From Chloroflexota bacterium (GTDB lineage: Bacteria > Chloroflexota > Anaerolineae > B4-G1), in the NCBI GenBank assembly GCA_012514315.1, contig JAAZAN010000208.1, positions 1-41,194 on the forward strand: 41,194 bases of DNA, in the 5' to 3' direction. The notes beneath the pieces were generated by a model. The model saw nothing but the letters and a program-made list of their open reading frames with translations, did no database searches and had not been told where the DNA came from. A program made the translations under genes and the position numbers. This document shows positions 17,249 to 25,660 of the stretch, piece after piece. Positions within the stretch are counted from its first letter, which is position 1, and each line of letters opens with the position of its first letter.

Positions 17249-19020
17249 TGGCCCCCTCCAGAATGTTCAAATATCCATATCTTGGGATGGTCGAATACTT
17301 TCGAGTACAGTTCGGCGCCATCATCGTTCAGAGTAACGCCGAGCAGACTTGGGCTGGGGTCAAACACCGCTGCCAAACGGTAGCCTAGACTCCCATCGAA
17401 CAGGCCTCGATAGTATTGGTACTCCGCAGGTCGGTAGTGCGGCAGGCGCGAGTAGGGTTGGTAATGGCGTTCACTAACTACGATATACTGAGCTCCCGAG
17501 ATTGTATCCTGGATATGAGCGATCTTCGCATCAACATCCAGCGTCTCATAGCTCAGGTAATAGGGTGAAAAGATCACTCTGACCTCATGAATGTGGGACG
17601 GGGCGTAGACCGCATCAACCACAGACCGATTCCAGTAGTCAACCTCGTCATCAGGCACCCCTAAGGGAGCAGTATATGTGAACTCGTCTTCCACAACGAC
17701 AGTGGATCCGACGGGGGCGTGACGATAGAGCCAATCAGACGCCTGCAGCCGGCTATCTCGTTCACCATACAGACGGGCAAATGCCACGGCGTAGAGTACA
17801 CTGGTACCCGTCACCACCCCAACAGCAGCGATGGATAGCCACTTCCGATGCGCTAAGCGAATGGATTGCGCCACTGCACCGAGCCAGACAGCGCCGCCGA
17901 CACTCAGAAAAGGGATCAGAGGCAGAATATAACGGATAGTCTTGACGCGGTTAAGCCCAATGACCACGAAGACGGGCACGATCCAGGCCAACAGGAGCCG
18001 GTCCGGCTTCGCCCACCGACGAGCCACATATATCGCACCAATCAGTGACACCACTTCCATAGGAATACCCATGCCGAAGCGTAGAAGGACTGTCAGCTCG
18101 TACCAATAAGGGATGAGTCCATAATAGGCCAGAGTCCAGGTCTGCAGAGGCTCAAAGTAGGCCAGTTTCACATTCCGGGCCGCGTTCAGGTTTCCACCTG
18201 TCAGATAGAGAGTTCGGAAATCCAGGATGTTGTAGGGTGATGTCAAAGCAAATACAGTAAACGCGACACACCCTGCCCCGATCAGTCTGAGATCGAAGAA
18301 GCGAACGATCAGATGCCTATCCAACCGACCATTCCACACCGGCGCCTTGGCATTGAAGAGATGCGCCGCAGCAAGTACCGGGACCAGGAACATGGCCGGC
18401 AGTTTCACCGCCAACGCAAGTGCCAGGCACACCCCGGCCAGGACATAGCTGTGCAGATCACCGCGTTCCATCACATTGATGATCTGCAGAAAAGCGAGGG
18501 CCAGGAAGAAGATCAACATACTATCCACGGTGTAGTAGTGCGCAGCCTGAATTAGGGATACCGTCGCTGCTACGAGAGCCGCTGTAAGAAGCCCGACAGC
18601 CTCACCATACAGCCGCCGCCCCACGAGATAGAACAGGTAAATGCTAGCAGTTGAAAGTGTAGCCGAAATAGCCCGACCGACCGTATAGGTGATCCACGTG
18701 TGCTCCGCTGTCAAGTACTCAGCAGTCAACGGGATGCCCTGCACCAATGCCGCCGGGGCCAACACAATCAATCGCGCTAGTATGAGTGCGTACATAGGCA
18801 GAGTGCCGTACGTTGACAGGTGAGGGTTGAAGTCCCCGTGGTATACTATCCCCCGCCAATACTGAAGCACCGAATCTACCACGTATTGGTGCTCGTCTAC
18901 GTGAAAGCGGTAGGGGAGCCCCCAACACAATCCGTAGAAACGCAGGCTCGCCCCCAGCGCGATGATTACGGCCAACAGGATGGTGGTCTTACGGCCTTCC
19001 CAAGAGATGATCCGATTCAC
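17245..19020 (-). CDS. PMT-like GT-C glycosyltransferase
   Basis: This is a multi-pass glycosyltransferase of the PMT/ArnT superfamily. Counted from the GTG at 19020 it has 591 residues, with the acidic pair Asp42-Glu43 in FHVDEHQY after the first helix. The start is uncertain: an in-frame TTG at 19068 would add 16 residues, neither start has a well-spaced ribosome site, and an AGGAG lies 14 bases before the GTG. The hydrophobic core carries AVKLPAMFLVPVLA and the C-terminal 150 residues are soluble (VVEDEFTYTAPLG, IVVSERHYQPY). Its stop overlaps the next GT-C start. The acceptor and sugar are unknown. Confidence 0.83.
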   Translation of the reverse strand: MNRIISWEGRKTTILLAVIIALGASLRFYGLCWGLPYRFHVDEHQYVVDSVLQYWRGIVYHGDFNPHLSTYGTLPMYALILARLIVLAPAALVQGIPLTAEYLTAEHTWITYTVGRAISATLSTASIYLFYLVGRRLYGEAVGLLTAALVAATVSLIQAAHYYTVDSMLIFFLALAFLQIINVMERGDLHSYVLAGVCLALALAVKLPAMFLVPVLAAAHLFNAKAPVWNGRLDRHLIVRFFDLRLIGAGCVAFTVFALTSPYNILDFRTLYLTGGNLNAARNVKLAYFEPLQTWTLAYYGLIPYWYELTVLLRFGMGIPMEVVSLIGAIYVARRWAKPDRLLLAWIVPVFVVIGLNRVKTIRYILPLIPFLSVGGAVWLGAVAQSIRLAHRKWLSIAAVGVVTGTSVLYAVAFARLYGERDSRLQASDWLYRHAPVGSTVVVEDEFTYTAPLGVPDDEVDYWNRSVVDAVYAPSHIHEVRVIFSPYYLSYETLDVDAKIAHIQDTISGAQYIVVSERHYQPYSRLPHYRPAEYQYYRGLFDGSLGYRLAAVFDPSPSLLGVTLNDDGAELYSKVFDHPKIWIFEHSGGGQ

Positions 19021-19141
19021 AGCGTTCCCCCACTCTCCTGTCCAGACAGTTCGATCAACAGACAGCAAACAACCGGCACGGACTCACATAGAAGCAGGGT
19101 GCGGACGTCACAGCTCGTTCCAGGCACGCGCAACATATTCA

Positions 19142-19175
19142 GGCGCGGGACACTCCGTCCCCCTCAGCCTGCGCC
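19142..19175 (-). terminator. Possible terminator stem after the acyltransferase gene
   Basis: Twenty-six bases past the acyltransferase stop there is a compound hairpin. GGCGC/GCGCC form an outer stem (19142-19146 with 19171-19175) and GGGAC/GTCCC an inner stem (19147-19151 with 19157-19161), with a nine-base bulge on one side. No T-run follows on the minus strand. Its place between the glycan string and the three GT-C genes makes partial termination plausible. Confidence 0.3.
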
Positions 19176-19200
19176 CAATACACAGAGGAACCCCATGCTC

Positions 19201-20304
19201 TCACCGAAAATACCGCTGCAGCTTCAGGAATTGGCTCTCCCAGAAACGCCAGCTCAGGAGGGTAATCGCGAGCACGACACCCAGCGCAAGCGTGATAGAA
19301 ACGAGCATCTCAACCGTCCCGCTACCACCGCGAATCGAGCGCGCCAGATCCGTATGAAGCACCAGCATGAAGACGATGGGATGCCAAAGGTAGATCCCAT
19401 AGCTGTATTTGCCGAACCAACGCAATACACCCAGGTTGAATAACCTTCGGAGAGGCGACACCACACCCAACACGAGCAGAGCGCCGAAGAACACAGCCAG
19501 CAGTGGATAGCCCAGCGTCTGCATCACGGGCTCGAGGTGATACACTGTGTGACGGACAACGACGATAGCGACGATGGCTAGCCCGGACAAACACGCCACC
19601 ACCCAGGCTGGTTTGGCACTCGACCCGAATCTCTCTGGACGGCGCACGAGGAGTGCGAGAAATGCTCCCACACTCAGAGCGTCCAGTCGCACCGGCGTCA
19701 GGACGTATATCGCCTCTGGGTTCACTCCTCCAAGGACCAACGCCAGCCGTACCCCCGCTGATACCAGGAATACAGCTACAGACAGATGCAGCAAGCGTCG
19801 ACGATTGAGCAGAAAAACCGCCAGAGGCCACACCAGGTAGAAATGCTGCTCTACCGCGACCCACCAGAAGTGATCGGCCAGACCAACAGCGCCGAAACCC
19901 TTGAGCGCCATCACGACATTCGTCAGGTATAGCCAGAGCCAGGTCCAGCTCTCCGTACCGTACACTCCGGCGTCCGGCCACACGACACGTAACACTGAGA
20001 TGATCACGAGTGTCCCGTAGTAGAGCGGAAACAACCTCAAGACACGACGCATATAGAAGTTGCGAAAGTAATGCTGCGACTGCTTGCTGTCATAGAGCAC
20101 TCCGGTGATGAGGAATCCAGACAGCACGAAGAATAACTCAACCCCGGTCCACCCAAACACAATCGCCCGTAGAATCGGGCTGTTCTCGTAACCGAATTCA
20201 TACCGGATACTCTGTGCAAGATGGAAAGCACCCACGGACAAAATCGCCGCCCCACGCAAGCCATCGAGTGCGAGGATACGTTGACCAACCACGGGCACGG
20301 TCAC
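19201..20304 (-). CDS. Acyltransferase family 3 (OafA/YrhL type) membrane O-acyltransferase
   Basis: This integral membrane enzyme of about 367 residues probably puts an acetyl or other acyl group on the surface glycan. The GTG at 20304 is chosen because GAGG lies eight bases upstream and it begins 22 bases after the previous stop; the longer reading to 20409 would overlap that gene by 83 bases. Family motifs are clear near the N-terminus: ILALDGLRGAAILSVGAFH, with the early Arg and a His, and GWTGVELFFVLSGFLITG, then FYMRRVLRLFPLYY. About ten hydrophobic helices follow. There is no SGNH domain at the C-terminus, so it is the membrane-only form. Confidence 0.9.
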   Translation of the reverse strand: MTVPVVGQRILALDGLRGAAILSVGAFHLAQSIRYEFGYENSPILRAIVFGWTGVELFFVLSGFLITGVLYDSKQSQHYFRNFYMRRVLRLFPLYYGTLVIISVLRVVWPDAGVYGTESWTWLWLYLTNVVMALKGFGAVGLADHFWWVAVEQHFYLVWPLAVFLLNRRRLLHLSVAVFLVSAGVRLALVLGGVNPEAIYVLTPVRLDALSVGAFLALLVRRPERFGSSAKPAWVVACLSGLAIVAIVVVRHTVYHLEPVMQTLGYPLLAVFFGALLVLGVVSPLRRLFNLGVLRWFGKYSYGIYLWHPIVFMLVLHTDLARSIRGGSGTVEMLVSITLALGVVLAITLLSWRFWESQFLKLQRYFR

Positions 20305-20326
20305 ATGCTGCGCCTCACCACGGGCC

Positions 20327-21925
20327 TTAGTCGATGTCGCTATAGTTGAGCCTATAGAGCGCACCATTTGCCGAAACATAAGCGATACCTCCATCTGCAT
20401 CAACAACAATGGTTCGGAGCCACGGGCCGAGATAGTAGCGGGCGCGCTCTTGACCGGTCTCGAGGTCGAAAACCGCTAGTATTCCAGTTGCCAGGCTTCC
20501 ACACAGTAGAGACTCCCTGGCTGAATCCACAACCAAGGTGCGTACACCGAAGATCGAATCCAGACTGCCTTTCCTCTCAAGCGTGTTCGCATCAAAACGC
20601 GCCACCTCAGACTCGGTCGGCAATGCAAGGAGTACTTCCTGGGCCTCTCCCCAGTAAACCATCCGATCCACGCGAGAGTCGGTCTTGACCTCTTGCAGCA
20701 CCACTCTGTGCTCTAGATCGTAGGCAATCAGTCCCGTCCTGTGCCTGAAGAAGCTCAGATAAATCGTGGGATGGTGCGGATGAACTAAAACATTGCCTGC
20801 ATCAAACCTGCGACGATCTAGCACAGCCCCGGTAGAACGACTCAGGACAGTGAAGGGTGTCCCAATCTCAATATCGGCCTCAGATACTACAACTATCGTG
20901 TCGCTATGTCGATCAACGACGACCCAGGGATCACCTGGCGATACGTCAGACAGTGGAAATGAGCGCTTGAGTTCCAGTGTAGTGAGATCAAAGCACAGCA
21001 AGTTCCTTGTCTCACTGTTGTACACGTAGATCTCGCCGGCCTCTGCATCACGGGCGAAACCTTGTGCTCCGCCCGTGGCAGCGCCGGAGGACTTCAATGG
21101 CGGCGCTGAGAGATCCGTCAGATCGTAACGGCGCAAATGCTGCAGGCCGTGACCGGCCGCATAGAGGTAGCGGCCAGATTCGTCGAGCTCAATCCAATTG
21201 AAGTCGCCTGTATCAATGACCGAGACCCCGGGAGACATACGGATCATCTGCTCGAAGGGCACAAGTGGCCCGGAATCGAGTGCCAGGGCCACGGCGGCTG
21301 ATGTAAGGGCCAAGCCGGGCAGCACAGTCAGAACACCACTCCTGGCGCGGCGGGACATCGCGCCGCCTCCGATCAGTGAGCTGAGCCACCGGATGTAGCG
21401 TTGCAGACTTAGCAGCTCAGCTATGCCAACACCGATCGCCATGAACCAACTCTGCAGCCGTTCAATACGCCTGAGTTGGCTCACGATCTGATCGGGAACC
21501 AGATTCGCTACCAGGATCACAATTGCCGGTAGCGCGTAGAGCCTCCTTGTACCCGCGACGCCGAAAGCAGTGATCAGCGCCACGCAGACAGCGACAACCA
21601 GTGAGACATAGGCGGTCAGCGCATCGAAAGACCGCGCAATCATCACCCAGAGTCCGGACAGCACCACAGTAACAGACAAGAGGATAGCCCCACGAGTCAG
21701 CGGTGTGCTGGCCAGGGCAATCACGTATTCTGTGATACCCGTGATGTCAAAGACCCGTTCAATGCCAGCCAACACCGCGCCCCGAAACAGGTAGAGCACC
21801 AATGCAACAAGCGGCAGGCGCAGACATCCCCACAGGAAGAGCGCGATACCGCAACTCCGTCCCCGCGCTGGAGCGTGTCGCTCCGGTTTTGGATAGCTGA
21901 TGCTGATTGCGCCGTTGTGCTGCAT
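20327..21925 (-). CDS. Multi-pass membrane protein with C-terminal YVTN/WD-like beta-propeller, function unknown
   Basis: I do not recognise a named family. The 532-residue protein begins with about five hydrophobic helices (residues about 27-215, including LPAIVILVANLVPDQIV) and continues with a soluble propeller (about 225-530) of YVTN or lactonase type. Blades are seen in YLYAAGHGLQHLRRYDLTD, GEIYVYNSETRNLLCFDL, TIYLSFFRHRTGLIAYDLE and GILAVFDLETGQERARYYL. The start ATG lies three bases after the upstream stop, so it is coupled to the FAD oxidoreductase gene. Its place in the glycan string suggests a role in surface polymer handling, but nothing in the sequence shows one. Confidence 0.75.
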   Translation of the reverse strand: MQHNGAISISYPKPERHAPARGRSCGIALFLWGCLRLPLVALVLYLFRGAVLAGIERVFDITGITEYVIALASTPLTRGAILLSVTVVLSGLWVMIARSFDALTAYVSLVVAVCVALITAFGVAGTRRLYALPAIVILVANLVPDQIVSQLRRIERLQSWFMAIGVGIAELLSLQRYIRWLSSLIGGGAMSRRARSGVLTVLPGLALTSAAVALALDSGPLVPFEQMIRMSPGVSVIDTGDFNWIELDESGRYLYAAGHGLQHLRRYDLTDLSAPPLKSSGAATGGAQGFARDAEAGEIYVYNSETRNLLCFDLTTLELKRSFPLSDVSPGDPWVVVDRHSDTIVVVSEADIEIGTPFTVLSRSTGAVLDRRRFDAGNVLVHPHHPTIYLSFFRHRTGLIAYDLEHRVVLQEVKTDSRVDRMVYWGEAQEVLLALPTESEVARFDANTLERKGSLDSIFGVRTLVVDSARESLLCGSLATGILAVFDLETGQERARYYLGPWLRTIVVDADGGIAYVSANGALYRLNYSDID

Positions 21926-21928
21926 AGG

Positions 21929-23299
21929 TCAGATCCGCGCCGTGTCTACAACAGATTCTGACACAACGACATCCGGCGAGAGGTTAGCCGCTCCTGGGCG
22001 CCCTCTGAGGATGATTTCGGCAAGCTGACGGGCGTGCCGCGTGACCGACTCTCCATTGGTCAAAGCCGGGTAGATCTGAGCCGTCGTCGCCAGATAGAGA
22101 TTATCAACGGGAGTTATGAACTCCGGAATGAGACTCGACGAGTTCAGCCAGTGGAGCGGTTCCACGTGGCGTTCGCGGTGTACCGTAAAGTCATGAATCC
22201 ACTCTTGATCAAAACCGGGAAACATCGCCTGCAAGTTCTGCAGCCAGGTCTTCGTGATCTGTTCATCGGACATCTGTTGCCAGGCGCTTCCAGGAGCAGT
22301 ATACTTGGGCAGGTAAATCAGGTGATGACCGCCCACGAACCCGGGATCAATGTAAGTTGTGGTCTCAATGACTCCAGTGAATGGAATCTGATCGTCCGTG
22401 ATATTGAGGGTCCAGAAGCCCGTCAGGGGCCGGTCCAGTACCATCAACGGACAGATGACACCCAAGTATTCAGTACTGTCGATGGCATCCCGATAATCTT
22501 CACCTGCGCAAGGGATCATCCTCCGGAAGACTGGCGCCTGCAAAGCTGCCACGACTGCGTCGAAAACGTGCTCATCGTGCGAGGAGCGCAGGCCCCGCGC
22601 ACGGCCCTGCTCAATCAAAATCTCCTGAACAGGGGAACAGAGGTGAATCGATCCGCCAGCGGCATTGATGCGATCCACCATCGCATCAATGAGTGTCGCG
22701 TATCCTCCAATCACATGGCCTGCCTCCTCCTTCTGACTAGCGCCACTCCGCGTGGACTTCATCCGCACCAGGCGCGACCAGATATAGGTAGCAGGCGTAC
22801 GCTCAAAACCGCCATCAAACTTGGCCTTGAGCATCGGGCGCCAGATGTTCTCAAAGGTACGCCGACCACTTAGGCGCAGCAACCACTCTTCGACACTGAC
22901 ACCCTCCAGACGATGCCAGTCGCGTACCAACTGAGCGTATAATACGGTCAACCCCAGGCGGAATCGATCGATCCAGTTCAGAGGTGGGAACCGCAGAAAC
23001 TCGACTATGTTGTTCATCGAATGGATCTGACCGCGATAGAAGAAGCCCATCCTGGTCTCACGAAAGCGGAGCTTGTCAGCGATGCCCAGTTCAGCGCACA
23101 GCTCCCGCAGATGGCTATCGCTTGACAGGATGGTATGGTAGAATCGATCCACCGACGTACCATCCGACAAAACAACCGAATCCGCCAGCCCACCCAGGTG
23201 CGATGCAGCCTCGAAAATCTCAACCTCTGCACCCTGCTGAGAGAGGAAGTAGCCCAGGCTGACCCCCATCATCCCACCACCAACAATGCCAACCTTCAC
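21929..23299 (-). CDS. FAD/NAD(P)-dependent oxidoreductase related to amine oxidase and UDP-galactopyranose mutase folds
   Basis: The 456-residue protein begins with the dinucleotide-binding motif VGIVGGGMMGVSLGYFL and an acidic strand end (VEIFEAA), so it binds FAD. The GTG at 23299 has GGAGG seven bases upstream and overlaps the epimerase stop in GTGA; the longer reading to 23368 would overlap that gene by 73 bases. Central motifs GLADSVVLSDGTSVDRFYH and FENIWRPMLKAKFDGGF, and the C-terminal LYLATTAQIYPALTNGES (FAD contact), fit the oxidoreductases commonly found in exopolysaccharide loci. The substrate is not known; a sugar or polyprenol-linked intermediate is a guess from context. Confidence 0.82.
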   Translation of the reverse strand: MKVGIVGGGMMGVSLGYFLSQQGAEVEIFEAASHLGGLADSVVLSDGTSVDRFYHTILSSDSHLRELCAELGIADKLRFRETRMGFFYRGQIHSMNNIVEFLRFPPLNWIDRFRLGLTVLYAQLVRDWHRLEGVSVEEWLLRLSGRRTFENIWRPMLKAKFDGGFERTPATYIWSRLVRMKSTRSGASQKEEAGHVIGGYATLIDAMVDRINAAGGSIHLCSPVQEILIEQGRARGLRSSHDEHVFDAVVAALQAPVFRRMIPCAGEDYRDAIDSTEYLGVICPLMVLDRPLTGFWTLNITDDQIPFTGVIETTTYIDPGFVGGHHLIYLPKYTAPGSAWQQMSDEQITKTWLQNLQAMFPGFDQEWIHDFTVHRERHVEPLHWLNSSSLIPEFITPVDNLYLATTAQIYPALTNGESVTRHARQLAEIILRGRPGAANLSPDVVVSESVVDTARI

Positions 23300-24444
23300 G
23301 ACTGTTCCTCCGTGCCCGATGACGCGGGCGATTCGGCGCTCTTGGAGCGGATTGCATGCTTCGGACACGGGAGGCCAAAGGACACCGCGCCGTCCCTAAG
23401 AACCCGCGCTATACGCACAGCGGCAGTTCCGTCGCCGAATACGTCGGGATGCTCTGTTGGTGGTGCGAAACCGTACCAAGCCTCAAGTATGCGTTCAGCA
23501 TCAGCGCCGACCAACCTGTTCCAGCCAACTTCCACTGTCTCAACCCATTCCGTCTCATCCCGCAGAGTCAGACAGGGTATCCTCAGGAAATAAGCCTCCC
23601 GCTGAACCCCACCGGAATCGGTAGCGATGAGTCGGGCATTCTCCTCCAACATCATCATATCAAAGTAGCTCACCGGTTCTATCGGCCTGATGTGAGCTGC
23701 TAACTGGGCATCAAGCCGGGCGAGAGCATTCCTTGTACGCGGATGCATCGGGAAGACAACTGTCTCCTGCACATCGTTCAGCGCTTGGACGATTTCCGAG
23801 AGCCGCACAGGATCATCGGTATTGCCAGCACGATGCACCGTCACCAGAGAGTAGGCGCCTGGACGAAGGTCAAGGCGGCTCAGGATCACGGATCTGCGTC
23901 GGGCAATAGGGCGATTCTGGAGCAACGCATCCAGCATCACATCCCCCACCCAGTGTACGGAACCGGTGATGCCTTCAGCAGCCAGGTGCCTGACCGCCGA
24001 TTGACTGACACAGAAGTGGAGATCAGCGATACTATCCGCTACGAGACGGTTGATCTCCTCCGGCATACGCCGGTCAAAACTGCGCTCTCCGGCCTCGACG
24101 TGTGCTGTCGGGATATGCAGCTTGCTCGCCGCCAACACGCCAGACAGCGTAGAGTTCGTATCGCCCCGCACGATGACGAGATCCGGCTGCTCCTTGATCA
24201 GCACATGCTCCAGACGAGCCAGAATCTCGGCAGTCTGCCAACCGTGCGACCCTGATCCCACCCCCAGGTTATAATCGGGAGCCGGGATGCCCAACTCATC
24301 GAAGAACGCTTGAGACATTTGATAGTCGTAGTGTTGACCAGTATGTACCAATATCTCCTGGTTATGCTCGCGCAGAGCCCGACTGACCGGCGCCCCCTGT
24401 ACGAACTCAGGACGCGCACCGACAATGGATAGGATCTTCATCAT
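23296..24444 (-). CDS. UDP-N-acetylglucosamine 2-epimerase family, WbpI-like (diacetamido sugar epimerase)
   Basis: This 382-residue cytoplasmic enzyme inverts C2 of a UDP-HexNAc. By comparison with WecB the active-site positions are present: Asp95 (RGDTN), Glu117 (HVEAG), Glu129/130 (MPEE) and His204 (TVHR). It differs from the canonical paralogue at 33351 in ways that recall WbpI/WlbD: VHTGQHYDYQMS, PDYNLGVGSGSHGWQT and GDTNSTLSGVLAASKL. The motif usually read as HR.EN is HRAGN here, and HVEAGLRS is HVEAGERS. Start ATGATG at 24444 or 24441 has only a weak ribosome site. With the dehydrogenase, aminotransferase and acetyltransferase nearby, it probably acts on a UDP-2,3-diacetamido sugar. 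Confidence 0.85.
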   Translation of the reverse strand: MMKILSIVGARPEFVQGAPVSRALREHNQEILVHTGQHYDYQMSQAFFDELGIPAPDYNLGVGSGSHGWQTAEILARLEHVLIKEQPDLVIVRGDTNSTLSGVLAASKLHIPTAHVEAGERSFDRRMPEEINRLVADSIADLHFCVSQSAVRHLAAEGITGSVHWVGDVMLDALLQNRPIARRRSVILSRLDLRPGAYSLVTVHRAGNTDDPVRLSEIVQALNDVQETVVFPMHPRTRNALARLDAQLAAHIRPIEPVSYFDMMMLEENARLIATDSGGVQREAYFLRIPCLTLRDETEWVETVEVGWNRLVGADAERILEAWYGFAPPTEHPDVFGDGTAAVRIARVLRDGAVSFGLPCPKHAIRSKSAESPASSGTEEQS

Positions 24445-24478
24445 ATGTTACTCACACAATGGACGTCCAGAGTGATGG

Positions 24479-24868
24479 TTAGCTTCGGGAGATGAGGAAC
24501 ACACCAGTGCACACGACTGCGGTCCCAAGCAGCCGCAGCGGTGTGATGTTCTCTCCAAAGAGCAGCCATGATGCGATCAGCATGGCCACATAGCTCAAGC
24601 TGGCAAACGGGTAGGCATAGCTGAGCTCCACGCGCGACAGTGCTGTCAACCAGAAGACGGTACCGCCCAGGTAGATTGCCAGGCCCACGATGACGTACGG
24701 ATTCGTCCCGATTCGCCAGAGAACGGCGCCTAGTTGGTTCAGAGTGAGGGTCAAGGGCCCCATCGCTCCCATGCCCTTCTTGAGCAGAACTTGCCCAACC
24801 GCTCCAGCTACGACACTGATCAGGATGTAAATGATTGCTGTGCTCATTCTCGATTCTCTCCTGTTCAT
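24479..24868 (-). CDS. SMR/EamA-type small membrane transporter, candidate polyprenyl-phosphate-sugar flippase subunit
   Basis: This is a four-helix membrane protein of 129 residues, with YILISVVAGAVGQVLLKKGM at the N-terminus and SYAYPFASLSYVAMLIASWLLFGE in the third and fourth helices. These are features of the small multidrug resistance/ArnE-like group. The ATG at 24868 overlaps the stop of the GT2 gene in ATGA and has GAGG five bases upstream. A second ATG at 24847 (MSTAII) has GGAGAG eight bases upstream and is equally possible. Pairing with a polyprenyl-phosphate-sugar synthase-like GT2 suggests flipping of that lipid sugar across the membrane. Drug or metabolite export is the alternative. 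Confidence 0.82.
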   Translation of the reverse strand: MNRRESRMSTAIIYILISVVAGAVGQVLLKKGMGAMGPLTLTLNQLGAVLWRIGTNPYVIVGLAIYLGGTVFWLTALSRVELSYAYPFASLSYVAMLIASWLLFGENITPLRLLGTAVVCTGVFLISRS

Positions 24869-25650
24869 AGAAACCTCGGCTCAGCGCACTCCGACATTCT
24901 CCCAGTCTGCATTTGGCGTACGAGAGTCGTCAGGTGTAACCGGTGCAACAGAATGCGCACCTGGAATCTCAAGTGAGCCAGAATGGTGCGGACCAACTTC
25001 GCCTTGGATACACCAAAGCTCCGCGAGTGAAGTATAGCGGGATACTCGGCGACGTGATATCCGGCAAGCATGCTTTTCACCAGTAGCTCTGTGCCAGCCA
25101 GGAAGCCGTCGGCCTCAAACGTGATGCTCTCTACTACTGCGCGCCGATAGGCTCTGAATAGCGCGGTGTAGGTGTGCACTCGCCAATCTACCAGAAGGCG
25201 ATAGATGGTGGAGGACCCCCGACTGAGAACCAGACGATACGCGGGCACCCCTGCTACGCTACCCGCCGGATGATACGGAGAGGCTGTTACGACGTCAACT
25301 CCCGATACAAGACAGGACAGTAGTGCTGGAATCTCTGAGAACTTGTAGGTCCCATCACTGTCAGTGGTCACCACAACCTCGCCACACGCCGCAGACAAAC
25401 CGGTGCGAAGAGCGGCGCCTAATCCCCGGTTGGCTCTGTGGCGCTCAAACCTGACCGGTATCTGTACATCAGCACCGCCAAAGGCCTCTGTGAGCGCCAG
25501 CCACGTACCATCAGTACTGCCGTCGTCAACGAAGACTACTTCCAGTGAATAGTCTCTGGTCAATTCGGTAGCGACGGGCAGAAGCTCTCTCCGTATCTTC
25601 GCGATGTTCTCGGCTTCGTTGTAGCAAGGAAGAACGATTGATAGATCCAT
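24865..25650 (-). CDS. GT2 glycosyltransferase, DPM1-like (polyprenyl-phosphate sugar synthase candidate)
   Basis: The 261-residue protein is a cytoplasmic GT-A enzyme. ATG at 25650 has GAGG five bases upstream; the longer frame to 25749 overlaps the dehydrogenase gene. MDLSIVLPCYNEAENI and VVFVDDGSTDGT form the nucleotide-binding half and DSD (97-99) is the metal-binding DXD. The second half follows the DPM1 pattern (YRLVLSRGSS, LFRAYRRAVVESI, GFLAGTELLVKSMLAGYHVAEYP, FGVSKAK), which in that family goes with transfer to dolichyl or undecaprenyl phosphate. No C-terminal helices are present, and the separate SMR gene that overlaps its stop could provide the membrane part. Its product would feed the GT-C enzymes of this locus. 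Confidence 0.85.
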   Translation of the reverse strand: MDLSIVLPCYNEAENIAKIRRELLPVATELTRDYSLEVVFVDDGSTDGTWLALTEAFGGADVQIPVRFERHRANRGLGAALRTGLSAACGEVVVTTDSDGTYKFSEIPALLSCLVSGVDVVTASPYHPAGSVAGVPAYRLVLSRGSSTIYRLLVDWRVHTYTALFRAYRRAVVESITFEADGFLAGTELLVKSMLAGYHVAEYPAILHSRSFGVSKAKLVRTILAHLRFQVRILLHRLHLTTLVRQMQTGRMSECAEPRFL

Positions 25651-25660
25651 CGCAGCCTCG

